Shown: positions 45,401 to 52,740 of the stretch, piece after piece | How positions within the stretch are numbered: the stretch's first letter is position 1 | Layout of the letters: every line of letters starts with the position of its first letter | Assembly (NCBI GenBank): GCA_964463655.1 | Contig: CAYXDG010000006.1 | Location: 1 to 64,000 of the forward strand | DNA from: Halothece sp964463655 | Lineage (GTDB): Bacteria; Cyanobacteriota; Cyanobacteriia; Cyanobacteriales; Rubidibacteraceae | Reading direction: 5' to 3' | DNA: 64,000 nt | The notes under the pieces: generated by a model | Told to the model about the DNA's origin: nothing | Databases searched by the model: none | What the model saw: the letters and a program-made list of their open reading frames with translations, nothing else | Translations under genes and position numbers: made by a program

Positions 45401-46028
45401 GCAACTCCACCCACTTCGTTAATTGTCTTTGCCCTCCAATTTGCTCTAAAGTCTGACAATGTTCTTTGATATCATTACGGTAGTGTGACGGATTTTCGCC
45501 ATTTAAAATGATTTCCATTGCTTCTAACTCAGCATTGACTTGCTCATCAAAAAAGAAGTCATTATCTGAGACTAACTCACTCATGGTTGCTTCTTCATGG
45601 AGAATCCGAGACTTGAGGTGACGTTCAGCTTCTGCTAATTTGGGTCGTAGTTCTTGCCACACTGCTTGCTCGATCGGCTTTGTATATTCTACTGGTTCGT
45701 TTAGGGCGTACATTTCCAATAGACCCTTAAACATCTCAAAAATACGCCACAGAATGTCTTCAAGTTTCTTATCGCTCACCACTGAAGCCGTTCTCATCAT
45801 CCCAAAACAGTCTTCAAAAAACTGAGCGGTTTGTTGAATGGTCTCTAGATTATTCTTGGCTGCTCCTCTGGTTAAAACTTGAGCAGATTGATGGAGACTT
45901 TCTAGGGTTTCTCTTTGCTTGACAACACCTGATACGTTGAGCAACCCGCGCTCAATCTTTTCCAGATGAGTTTTTGCTTCTTGTAAGTATTGTTTTCGAT
46001 TTTGGGAGTTAGATTCAGTTGGCTGCAT
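42405..46028 (-). CDS. CheA-like hybrid histidine kinase with degenerate Hpt domains
   Basis: About 1,207 residues. Two Hpt-like helical segments come first: residues 45-59 (LHQSAQVLTRGAAKN) and 190-200 (HCQTLEQIGG). In both, the phospho-accepting His of the HxxKG pattern is replaced by Gln (Q50, Q192). A very acidic linker (about 340-420) follows. Then come the CheA dimerisation region (LIGELVVNRNSLEQD), a HATPase with HLVNNAITHG, DDGAGLDAAR and GRGVGMDVV, a CheW-like domain, and a C-terminal receiver with LIVDDS, FCDIEMPKMDG and YFTKPY. Overall it resembles Synechocystis PilL-C/Hik43 of type IV pilus phototaxis. No cheW, cheY or receptor gene is adjacent. The ATG at 46028 follows a GAGG box. 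Confidence 0.87.
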   Translation of the reverse strand: MQPTESNSQNRKQYLQEAKTHLEKIERGLLNVSGVVKQRETLESLHQSAQVLTRGAAKNNLETIQQTAQFFEDCFGMMRTASVVSDKKLEDILWRIFEMFKGLLEMYALNEPVEYTKPIEQAVWQELRPKLAEAERHLKSRILHEEATMSELVSDNDFFFDEQVNAELEAMEIILNGENPSHYRNDIKEHCQTLEQIGGQRQLTKWVELLKTAKSAIAATENSVKVAAECAIADIREAQKLIARGQPNTIKPSQPLKAMSRQLSSLSSPWDTQTNSDEDEIKIEIPRQKEINQQETIADQPEISRFGKQRVSSASDDTLDLNLDPWTEQQKLKSQGKSNYRQRPDETIIELLEDETANEAEDNSQWLWDEDDLAPKDDDDSLDDLFGDDETQNLDDALEALLDDPKETEHQGTFSANNELDLFLEEEQSEVIQEGISQPEEPREDLGGVFETSPGTFLQAEAYNPEYEAAASEISAFSFSHEIQYYQAIEQLEELIKAPPQTQLAPQAIDSATLEAYIEESPLTPSESLIRTNNDNDLASTPKAAVGRSLGYEQTVKVSVRLMDNLNNLIGELVVNRNSLEQDQERLRQFLDNLLEQVQNLNELGVRMQDLYERSLLEAALMNSQSHYGNRSLTTRGNDSGFGSYPSNNGEQYNPLEMDRFSGFHTLSQEMIELIVRVRESSSDIEFLVDKVEQEARVFRQVTTQLQEGFTSARMVPFSQVSNRLPRAVRSISIKLNKKAKLQIEGETTLVDKMILEQLYDPMTHLVNNAITHGIELPEERKKAGKPETGLIKVAATLKGNQTIISISDDGAGLDAARIRKKAIEKGITSEAEAKNLSDLDAFDFIFHPGFSTKDVADGWSGRGVGMDVVRSALNKLRGTINIDSTLGKGTIFTIVLPLTLSITTALRCKLNQSDIAFPVDGVEEQIQTTKDQIFINEKGERFIRSQKTAAEIPFKHLSELLYYNRTMTRSNVFAAREEAEEMSVVVLQSTGSVIAVQVDQVLVGQQEVVIKQLTGPVPRPVGIAGVTVTSDGSVMAIADVLQLIDLFYGRVRKDVIPPPVEQELSEVDAEPMVLIVDDSITVRELLSMSFVKAGYRVEQARDGKEAWEKLRAGLACDMMFCDIEMPKMDGLELLSRVKEEERFADLPVGMLTSRGAERHRQMAARLGAKGYFTKPYLEEILLDAAKRMLQGENMMERKITSGVNHQ

Positions 46029-46199
46029 AATCACCTCGGTCTCTTTAATTATTTTGGCGTTTTTAGTGAGTAAAGTTTATTATATTGACTGAAATCACAT
46101 TTGAGAAGTTAAGGGCTTGGGTTTTGGGGCAAAGCAATTGATTGGTATTAACTTATTCTATAATCTAGCACCTTATTATTTGTACGGTTTAGCTACCAC

Positions 46200-47135
46200 T
46201 CACTGTTCTTGTCGATAGCCGAACTCAGCGACAAGTCGCGCTGAGTCTCTCCACTTTGATTGTACTCTAACAAATAATTCTAAATACACTTTTCCCGCCA
46301 TAATTTTTTGCATTTCAGCACGAGCAGCGCTACCAATACGTTTGAGCATTCCTCCTTTTTTGCCAATTAAAATTCCTTTCTGAGAAGGACGTTCGACATT
46401 AATGGTTGCTCTGATGGTGGTTAACTCTTTTTGTTCAATCATTTCATCAATGATAATGGCGACAGAATGAGGAATTTCTTGGCGAGTTTCTCGTAGGATT
46501 TGCTCTCGAATTAATTCGGCCATCACTAACTGTTCTGGTTGATCGCTGACCACTGCTGGGGGATAATAATAAGGGCCAATTTCTAAGTGGGTGCTGAGCT
46601 TGGTTTGCAGTTGTTCAATTCCCACACCTGTTAAGGCTGAAAATTCTAAAGTTTCCCAGTTTTGATCTTGAAAAAGCTCTTGATAAGTTTGCCAATTTTG
46701 CTCTTTTTGTTCGGTGCTGATTAAATCAGTTTTATTAAAGCCTACGATGACAGAAACGGCTTTTTTCTTGAGTAATTGAATAATATAACGATCGCCCCCT
46801 CCTGCTGGAGTTGACCCATCGACAATGAATAAACTTAAATCCACGGCTTCGATCGTGCTTTCAGCATTTTTCACAATCACTCGTCCTAACTCATGATGAG
46901 GTTTATGAATCCCTGGGGTATCCACAAAAATAATTTGGGCGGTTTCTGTGGTTAAAATTCCTCGTATGCGGTTGCGAGTGGTTTGCGCGACGGGGGAAGT
47001 AATCGCGACTTTTTCCCCTACCAAACAATTCATCAGAGTTGATTTTCCCACATTAGGTCGTCCAATCAGTCCAACAAATCCCGACTTAAATTCTGGCGGT
47101 GCGACAGGAATCATTCCGATTTCATTGATGATCAT
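46200..47135 (-). CDS. era: Ribosome-assembly GTPase Era
   Basis: 311 residues. The GTPase motifs are G1 GRPNVGKS (25-32), G3 DTPGIHKPHHELG, G4 NKTDL and the TTRNRIRG switch region. The C-terminal KH domain includes GKKGGMLKRIGSAAR. Era binds 16S rRNA and supports 30S maturation. The ATG at 47135 has a strong AGGAG six bases upstream, even though this makes the gene overlap the preceding one by 14 bases. Confidence 0.95.
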   Translation of the reverse strand: MIINEIGMIPVAPPEFKSGFVGLIGRPNVGKSTLMNCLVGEKVAITSPVAQTTRNRIRGILTTETAQIIFVDTPGIHKPHHELGRVIVKNAESTIEAVDLSLFIVDGSTPAGGGDRYIIQLLKKKAVSVIVGFNKTDLISTEQKEQNWQTYQELFQDQNWETLEFSALTGVGIEQLQTKLSTHLEIGPYYYPPAVVSDQPEQLVMAELIREQILRETRQEIPHSVAIIIDEMIEQKELTTIRATINVERPSQKGILIGKKGGMLKRIGSAARAEMQKIMAGKVYLELFVRVQSKWRDSARLVAEFGYRQEQ

Positions 47136-48276
47136 TTTCTTCTCCTGTTTCTAAAATGGTTAAAACATATTCTCCTTCATTGACACCTTGATTAATTGCT
47201 CGATCGAACACCCAACCTGATGCTTCTGCTTCTATTTTAATGACATCCATTTTTTGGGCTGCTTTATCCATTGTTAAGATTTGATAAATTATCTCACCTG
47301 CGACAACGGTTTGTTTTAATTCAACACAGCTTTGAATAATACCACCCGTGGGAGCATAGTATCTTTTCAGTTGATCTTTACTAACGATCTCGAGGGGATA
47401 ATTTTGAGTTTCAGGAACAGGAAAACCAGAGACTTTAACAATGCCTTGACTGGCTAAATAATTCTGAATTCCTCTCACGCCTGTTTGAACAGATTGAGGA
47501 TTTGCTGTCATGCCACTCCCCAATTCTAAGGTAAAGGAAGCAACCTGAAATGTCAGTTTTCTTCCCAATTTGAGAAAGGCTTTTTCCAAGGATAGCCAAG
47601 GTTTAATAAAGGCTTCATCAAAGGTGTAACCAGTGGGCTGATCCACCAGCAGAGCCACATCAAAAAGAAAGGCTTTGGTCTGTTCTTCTCGACCAGGAAA
47701 GGTAAATAAATAATCAACCCCTTGATTGCTTGAACTATGGAGATCAATAACATAATTGGCATCGATCGCCAAGGATTGTAAAATTTGTTGATATTGGGTG
47801 GGATAGGGAAGATAACTGGCTTTTTGATTCAATTTAATTCTCCCTTGAAACTGGTGCTGAATTTTGTTAATATAGGCTTGATAAATGGTTTCTAAGGAGT
47901 CGTTTAAATAAGTTTTTACAAATTGGTTTAAGTTTTCAGTTTCTGTGTTATAATTCCAAAAAATACGATTCCAATCTTTGCCATCATAACTATTATACCG
48001 TCCCGAACTAAAGAAATGCGATCGCTGATTCATGCCCACAGGATTGCAAGCAGGGACTAGCCAAATTTCCCCAGATAGTTGGGATTTGTCTAACTGAGAG
48101 AGCCACGCAAAAAGCTCTTTAATGACAAGATTGCCAACAATTTCTGCCCCATGTAAATTGGCTTGAAGATAAACTTTTTGACCTGACTTTTCCCCAAAAA
48201 ATTGATAAACTTGTAGGGTAAGGCGATCGCCAGAGGAGAGACGACGGAGATTGAAGGTTTTAACTTGAGCTTCCAT
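47122..48276 (-). CDS. Succinylglutamate desuccinylase/aspartoacylase-type M14 hydrolase
   Basis: 384 residues. The zinc motif appears as NLHGAEIVGN (near 40-49), followed by PACNPVGMNQR, VIDLHSSSNQG and the catalytic-Glu strand FTLELGSG. The C-terminal 100 residues form a small beta barrel resembling a biotinyl-lipoyl fold (GGIIQSCVELKQTVVAGEII), usual in this family. It probably removes an acyl group or cleaves a peptide-like amide; the substrate is unknown. Its end overlaps the era start. Confidence 0.82.
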   Translation of the reverse strand: MEAQVKTFNLRRLSSGDRLTLQVYQFFGEKSGQKVYLQANLHGAEIVGNLVIKELFAWLSQLDKSQLSGEIWLVPACNPVGMNQRSHFFSSGRYNSYDGKDWNRIFWNYNTETENLNQFVKTYLNDSLETIYQAYINKIQHQFQGRIKLNQKASYLPYPTQYQQILQSLAIDANYVIDLHSSSNQGVDYLFTFPGREEQTKAFLFDVALLVDQPTGYTFDEAFIKPWLSLEKAFLKLGRKLTFQVASFTLELGSGMTANPQSVQTGVRGIQNYLASQGIVKVSGFPVPETQNYPLEIVSKDQLKRYYAPTGGIIQSCVELKQTVVAGEIIYQILTMDKAAQKMDVIKIEAEASGWVFDRAINQGVNEGEYVLTILETGEENDHQ

Positions 48277-48428
48277 GAAAAAATAGGAGACGACGAAGGA
48301 ACAATTAGTGAAAAGGAATCATCCACTAAGGATAGACATTGCCAAATTGTAGGCAAAATAGTAACCTTAATGTCAAAATCAAGAACAGATTAATCTGATT
48401 TATTAGCAACGCGAGGCATAAGAACATC

Positions 48429-50366
48429 GTGTCGAAGACAACAGTTCGGCAAACCAACACACCCAGCAAGCGATCGCTCTGGGAACATACCCTACAGTTT
48501 ACGAAAGGGGTGGCAAAATCTGCCACAGGGACAATCGTTTGTCTTAGTTTACTCAGTGGCGCTGTGATCACAGGGGGTCTTGTGGGATTAGCCCTCAGTT
48601 TCCGTAATTTGCCAGATGTGAGGGTCTTAGAAAGTTATTCTCCCACAGAAACCAGTTATATTTATGACATTAAAGGTCGTTTGCTCAGTCGTCTGCATGG
48701 GGAAGCCAACCGTGAGGTGGTGGAGTTAGAAGAGATTTCCCCAGAGTTGAAACAAGCCGTCCTCGCGATCGAGGATAGTCATTTTTATCAACATCAAGGA
48801 GTGAATCCCACCAGCATTGCCCGCGCTTTATTGGTCAACTGGGAAAGCGGACAAGTGGTAGAAGGCGCTTCGACCATCACCATGCAGTTGGTAAAAAATG
48901 TTTTCCTCTCTCCAGAGCGGTCTTTTAATCGTAAACTGGCCGAAGCGGTGTTAGCCTTACGAGTGGAGCAAGTCTTTAGTAAAGATGAAATTTTAGAAAT
49001 GTATCTCAATACGATTTATTGGGGACATAATAATTATGGCGTGGAAACGGCGGCCAAAAGCTACTTCCAGAAGTCTGCGGATGAATTAACCCTCTCTGAA
49101 GCAGCGATGATGGCAGGATTAATTCAAGCGCCAGAACAGTACAGTCCGTTTATTAATTATGGGGAAACCAAACGGCGACAAGCAGTGGTGTTAAACCGTA
49201 TGGAAGAATTAGGTTGGATTACCGCAAAAAATGCAGACGAAGCCCTTTCAGCCCCTCTATTAGTAGGAAAACCCACCGCTTGGCAACAAAGCAAGCTGCC
49301 CGTGATTACAGAAGCCGTCAGAGCCGAATTAAATCAGCGTTTCGGTAAAGAAGTTATCGAAGAAGGAGGGTTGCGCGTCCAAACCAGTATTGATCTCTTT
49401 TTCCAGCGCATGGCTGAAGAAACCGTACAGGATGCTCATCAACAGTTAACGCAACGGGGTTTGAGAAATCACCAGATCGCGATCGTAGCGGTTGATCCGC
49501 GGACTCATTTTGTCAAAGCAATGGTGGGAAGTGTTAATTATGAAAGCAGTCAGTTTAATCGGGCGATGCAATCCCGCCGTCAACCAGGGTCATCCTTCAA
49601 GCCGTTTGTTTTCTACACAGCTTTTGCGACGGGGAAATACACTCCAGAGTCAATGATTCAGGACACTCCTGTTCGCTATCGTGATGGCTCTGGCTACTAT
49701 GAACCTCAGAATTATGGGGGCGGTTTTGCCGGGTCAGTGAGTCTGCGCTCCACTTTGAAGCAATCTCGTAACGTCCCTGCTGTTAAACTGGGTCAGGAGA
49801 TCGGGTTGAGTAATGTCATTGAGGTTACCAATAAGCTAGGAATTGAAAGCCCATTACAGCCTGTTATTTCACTGCCATTAGGCTCGATCGGGGTCACTCC
49901 TTTAGAAATAGCTGGCGCTTATGCGACTTTTGCCAACAATGGCTGGCATTCCGATCCAACATTTATCGTGCGGGTCACAGATAGTCAAGGCAATGTCTTG
50001 TTAGACAATCAGCCAGAACCGAAATTAGTCTTGGATCAGTGGGCAGTTGCCTCTCTCAATAGCGTCTTACAAGAGGTGGTACTATCGGGAACAGGAACGG
50101 CTGCTCAGTTAGGTCGCCCTGTTGCTGGTAAAACAGGAACAACCACCTCCGAACGAGATGTGTGGTTTGTGGGTTATGTTCCCCAGTTAGCCACTGCGGT
50201 TTGGATTGGTAATGACGATTATCGTCCCCTTGGTTATGGGGTGACAGGAGGCGGTTTTGCTGCTCCAGTCTGGCGTAAATTTATGCAAAGAGCTTTAGAG
50301 GGTGAACCTATCCAGCAATTTGCAGCACCCAGTCAATTTCAGCGCCCACAACCCTCCTCAAACTAG
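48429..50366 (+). CDS. Class A penicillin-binding protein (PBP1A type)
   Basis: 645 residues from GTG. A membrane anchor (about 38-60) is followed by the GT51 glycosyltransferase domain, with catalytic Glu near 115 in AIEDSHFYQHQGV, then EGASTITMQLVKN and RKLAEAVLALRVEQ. The transpeptidase has SxxK in PGSSFKPF (near 386), SxN in KQSRNVPA and KTGTT near 567. It polymerises and cross-links peptidoglycan outside the plasma membrane. Its last four bases overlap the end of the convergent DUF1825 gene. Confidence 0.94.
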   Translation: MSKTTVRQTNTPSKRSLWEHTLQFTKGVAKSATGTIVCLSLLSGAVITGGLVGLALSFRNLPDVRVLESYSPTETSYIYDIKGRLLSRLHGEANREVVELEEISPELKQAVLAIEDSHFYQHQGVNPTSIARALLVNWESGQVVEGASTITMQLVKNVFLSPERSFNRKLAEAVLALRVEQVFSKDEILEMYLNTIYWGHNNYGVETAAKSYFQKSADELTLSEAAMMAGLIQAPEQYSPFINYGETKRRQAVVLNRMEELGWITAKNADEALSAPLLVGKPTAWQQSKLPVITEAVRAELNQRFGKEVIEEGGLRVQTSIDLFFQRMAEETVQDAHQQLTQRGLRNHQIAIVAVDPRTHFVKAMVGSVNYESSQFNRAMQSRRQPGSSFKPFVFYTAFATGKYTPESMIQDTPVRYRDGSGYYEPQNYGGGFAGSVSLRSTLKQSRNVPAVKLGQEIGLSNVIEVTNKLGIESPLQPVISLPLGSIGVTPLEIAGAYATFANNGWHSDPTFIVRVTDSQGNVLLDNQPEPKLVLDQWAVASLNSVLQEVVLSGTGTAAQLGRPVAGKTGTTTSERDVWFVGYVPQLATAVWIGNDDYRPLGYGVTGGGFAAPVWRKFMQRALEGEPIQQFAAPSQFQRPQPSSN

Positions 50367-50680
50367 GGGTGCAGTTCGGATTTCATCCGCTCTAAAGTTT
50401 GGTGCATCTGGTCAAACATTTGTTGTGGGGTCATGCTAAACTGTCCCAGTTGATTTTTAAGCTGTTCCACAGTCATTTGCGCCATAAAATCTTCTGAGAG
50501 TTCAAAGCGTTTCATAAAAATCTTATATCGTTCGAGAAGCTCTTCCATGCGCTCAATGTAGAGCTTTTTACCTTCATAATCAAATTTGCCATATTTGCCT
50601 CCCAATTCCATGAGGTCTTGATAGTCTTCAAATAACTGCTTAGCCTCTTGTTGGACGACTTCCGAATCAAAAATTCCCAT
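50363..50680 (-). CDS. DUF1825-family cyanobacterial protein
   Basis: 105 residues, full length for DUF1825, starting MGIFDSEVVQQEAKQLFEDY and with helical Met/Glu-rich segments throughout (FELSEDFMAQMTVEQLKNQL). It is soluble with no signal peptide. The family is confined to cyanobacteria as far as I know and has no assigned function. It overlaps the PBP gene tail to tail by four bases. Confidence 0.88.
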   Translation of the reverse strand: MGIFDSEVVQQEAKQLFEDYQDLMELGGKYGKFDYEGKKLYIERMEELLERYKIFMKRFELSEDFMAQMTVEQLKNQLGQFSMTPQQMFDQMHQTLERMKSELHP

Positions 50681-50785
50681 GATAATCCGTTGCTTAATAT
50701 AGTGTTTTACTAATTATCTTCTAATTTTAAGGGAAGAAAAACACAGCAGACAATTCGGTTTCCCGTATGATCAGGGAAACATCCA

Positions 50786-51229
50786 ATGATTGAATCAATG
50801 TTCTTGACACCCGAAAAAAGTCAAAAATTAGCCGTGATCTTGGCAATGGTCAGTGGGGTGACTCCCTTGTCAGGGCTACACAAATTTTATCTGGGACAAC
50901 CTTGGTGGGGACTGGTTTATCTATTTCTCTCCCTGACATTAACTCCTCTTGAGAGTGAAGTGTGGTTTCTCCCTTACTTTGGCATCGCTCAGACTGCTAG
51001 TTTATTAGAAGCAGTTTGGTATTTTATACAGTCAGAAGACAATTTTCAGACTCGTTTTAATCAAAACTCAATGTCTTCTTTTGGCGATCGAGAAACCCAG
51101 AAAGTGCGTTTAGTGGGAGAAACCGTCGCAGCGATCCGTCAGTTAGATCAGTTGCGCGAAGAAGGATTACTGTCTGAGTATGAGTTTGAACAACAACGTC
51201 GTCAGCTTATGGAGAGGATTCGGAATTAA
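50786..51229 (+). CDS. TM2-domain protein with SHOCT-like C terminus
   Basis: 147 residues. Two hydrophobic helices (about 14-30 and 37-75) flank the TM2 signature SGLHKFYLGQPWWGLVYL. A linker follows, then a C-terminal helix IRQLDQLREEGLLSEYEFEQ typical of SHOCT domains. It is probably a small membrane-associated protein of unknown role. The next gene begins four bases after its stop. Confidence 0.8.
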   Translation: MIESMFLTPEKSQKLAVILAMVSGVTPLSGLHKFYLGQPWWGLVYLFLSLTLTPLESEVWFLPYFGIAQTASLLEAVWYFIQSEDNFQTRFNQNSMSSFGDRETQKVRLVGETVAAIRQLDQLREEGLLSEYEFEQQRRQLMERIRN

Positions 51230-51232
51230 CCC

Positions 51233-51754
51233 ATGTTTGTGTTAAATCCCCGCTTACTTTGGTTACGGAATAAGATTAAAAATGATCCTTACTATCGCTT
51301 TCAGTCTTTAGAAGAGATCGCGATCGCGGCTCAGTTAGGGATTACCATAGAAGTCAACACCGCAACTGTAGATGATTGGTTACGTCTCCCTGGTGTTTCC
51401 ATTCGTCAGGCACAAACCCTAACCGTTTTAACCACGTCGGGTATTCAGTTTTTCTCCTTGGAAGAAATTGCAGTGGCTTTGAATCTTCCCCCACAGCGCC
51501 TGCAACCTTTAGCCCCTATTTTAAGATTTAGTTTTGTCGATGAAGAAAGCACGCTCTCCCCAGTCCAGATTAACCCCAATACGGCCACTGTGGAAGCATT
51601 AGCCCAAATCCCCTTTCTAGATGAAACCCTAGCTGCAAAAGTTGTGGCGAATCGGCTTGAGCAAGGGAATTATCGCAGTTTAGCCGATTTTCATCAACGA
51701 CTTGGATTAGAGGCAAAATTGACTTCACAGTTGATGCACTATTTACGGTTTTAA
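51233..51754 (+). CDS. Helix-hairpin-helix (ComEA-like) protein
   Basis: 173 residues with two HhH units. The first is near 40-60 (VNTATVDDWLRLPGVSIRQA), and the C-terminal one is a ComEA-type unit (INPNTATVEALAQIPFLDET, then YRSLADFHQRLGL). There is no signal peptide, unlike secreted ComEA, so it may bind DNA in the cytoplasm. It is coupled to the TM2-domain gene upstream. The gap after it (51755-52028) holds the heptamer array. Confidence 0.8.
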   Translation: MFVLNPRLLWLRNKIKNDPYYRFQSLEEIAIAAQLGITIEVNTATVDDWLRLPGVSIRQAQTLTVLTTSGIQFFSLEEIAVALNLPPQRLQPLAPILRFSFVDEESTLSPVQINPNTATVEALAQIPFLDETLAAKVVANRLEQGNYRSLADFHQRLGLEAKLTSQLMHYLRF

Positions 51755-51831
51755 TGCAATTGATACAATCGGGCAAAAATTAGTGTGCGAGGCAAAACCG
51801 ACATGGTATGGTGATCCCTTCAATGGGTGGG

Positions 51832-51887
51832 AACCAATAACCAATAACCAATAACCAATAACCAATAACCAATAACCAATAACCAAT
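51832..51887. repeat. Heptanucleotide tandem repeat, eight units (AACCAAT)
   Basis: Eight exact AACCAAT units, the longest of the four arrays. It is the opposite-strand version of the TTGGTTA array at 36181 and sits between convergent genes. Confidence 0.85.
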
Positions 51888-52028
51888 TTAGAAGCTGGAA
51901 AGGTGATTGCCTTACCTAAATTACTCCAGCCATTTGAAGTTTCTCTGTTTCGGTTTGATTTGTCAAGTCAAATTTAAGCAATTTCAGCCAGTTAATTCAG
52001 AGTTTTTATTGAGAATTAAAGCAGACTT

Positions 52029-52355
52029 TTAGCTCTCAGGACATTGAACCGCAGGACGCAAAGCTGCATTTTCTCGCAGTTGCTTGAGGTATTCTTCTAG
52101 GGCTAAAAGTTGTGATAAATTCAAAGAATAATAAACCCAACGACCTTCTTGACGCGATCGCGCTAACCCTGCTTCTCTTAAAATCTTTAAATGAAATGAT
52201 AACTTGGATTGGGAAACATCCACGCGATCGCGCAGATCGCACACACATAATTCTTGTTCTTGTAATAATTCTAGAACCTGCAACCTTAAGGGGTCTGATA
52301 ATGCTTGAAACCCTGTCGTCATTAATTGAGAATCTACTTCTGATGTGGTTAACAT
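52029..52355 (-). CDS. ArsR/SmtB-family metalloregulator
   Basis: 108 residues, a winged-helix ArsR repressor. The metal-sensing pair C37 and C39 lies in the ELCVCDL motif at the recognition-helix region, as in ArsR proteins that bind As(III)/Sb(III). A further C105 near the end could serve as an extra ligand. KLSFHLKILREAGLARSRQEG is the DNA-binding helix and wing. No ars, metal-efflux or metallothionein gene is adjacent, so its target lies elsewhere or is only itself. Confidence 0.88.
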   Translation of the reverse strand: MLTTSEVDSQLMTTGFQALSDPLRLQVLELLQEQELCVCDLRDRVDVSQSKLSFHLKILREAGLARSRQEGRWVYYSLNLSQLLALEEYLKQLRENAALRPAVQCPES

Positions 52356-52740
52356 TGCGATCGTTTTTAAGCTAAAAAAACTAATATTTAACTAAATTGT
52401 ATATGATTCGATAAGCACTTTGAGCGGTTTTCTCGATCGCTGCTCATCTTGAGTTGCCTTTGTCGATAGATATTCGTGCCAATTTTTAGCATCTCACTAT
52501 GAATTTTAGCACAATTTTTCTCTGGCTAAGTCTTTTCCTGATTTCCCTTGAGAGTTGATAGTCTCACAAGAGTTTTTCGGTTTTGATCGCTAATAGTAAA
52601 CTCTGCTTAAATTGAGATCAAGTTGAAAACAATTCCTTGTCGGATCAGGCAATCAGACAAATCAGTTAAACGCTTCAAAATGAGCAAGACAATTTTTAAA
52701 AAATCCCCCTCAACCTGTAAACTAATGATACAAGGACGTA
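52356..52740. other. Intergenic region without recognisable gene
   Basis: 385 bases between the divergent arsR and glgX genes. It is AT-rich with no convincing ORF or RNA. It must hold the promoters of both genes. AAGGA at 52732-52736 serves glgX. I found no inverted repeat that I could confidently call the ArsR operator. Confidence 0.4.

Noticed and set aside
51832..51887. Regular repeat array as a CRISPR
   Set aside because: Units are 7 bases with no spacers and no cas genes nearby.
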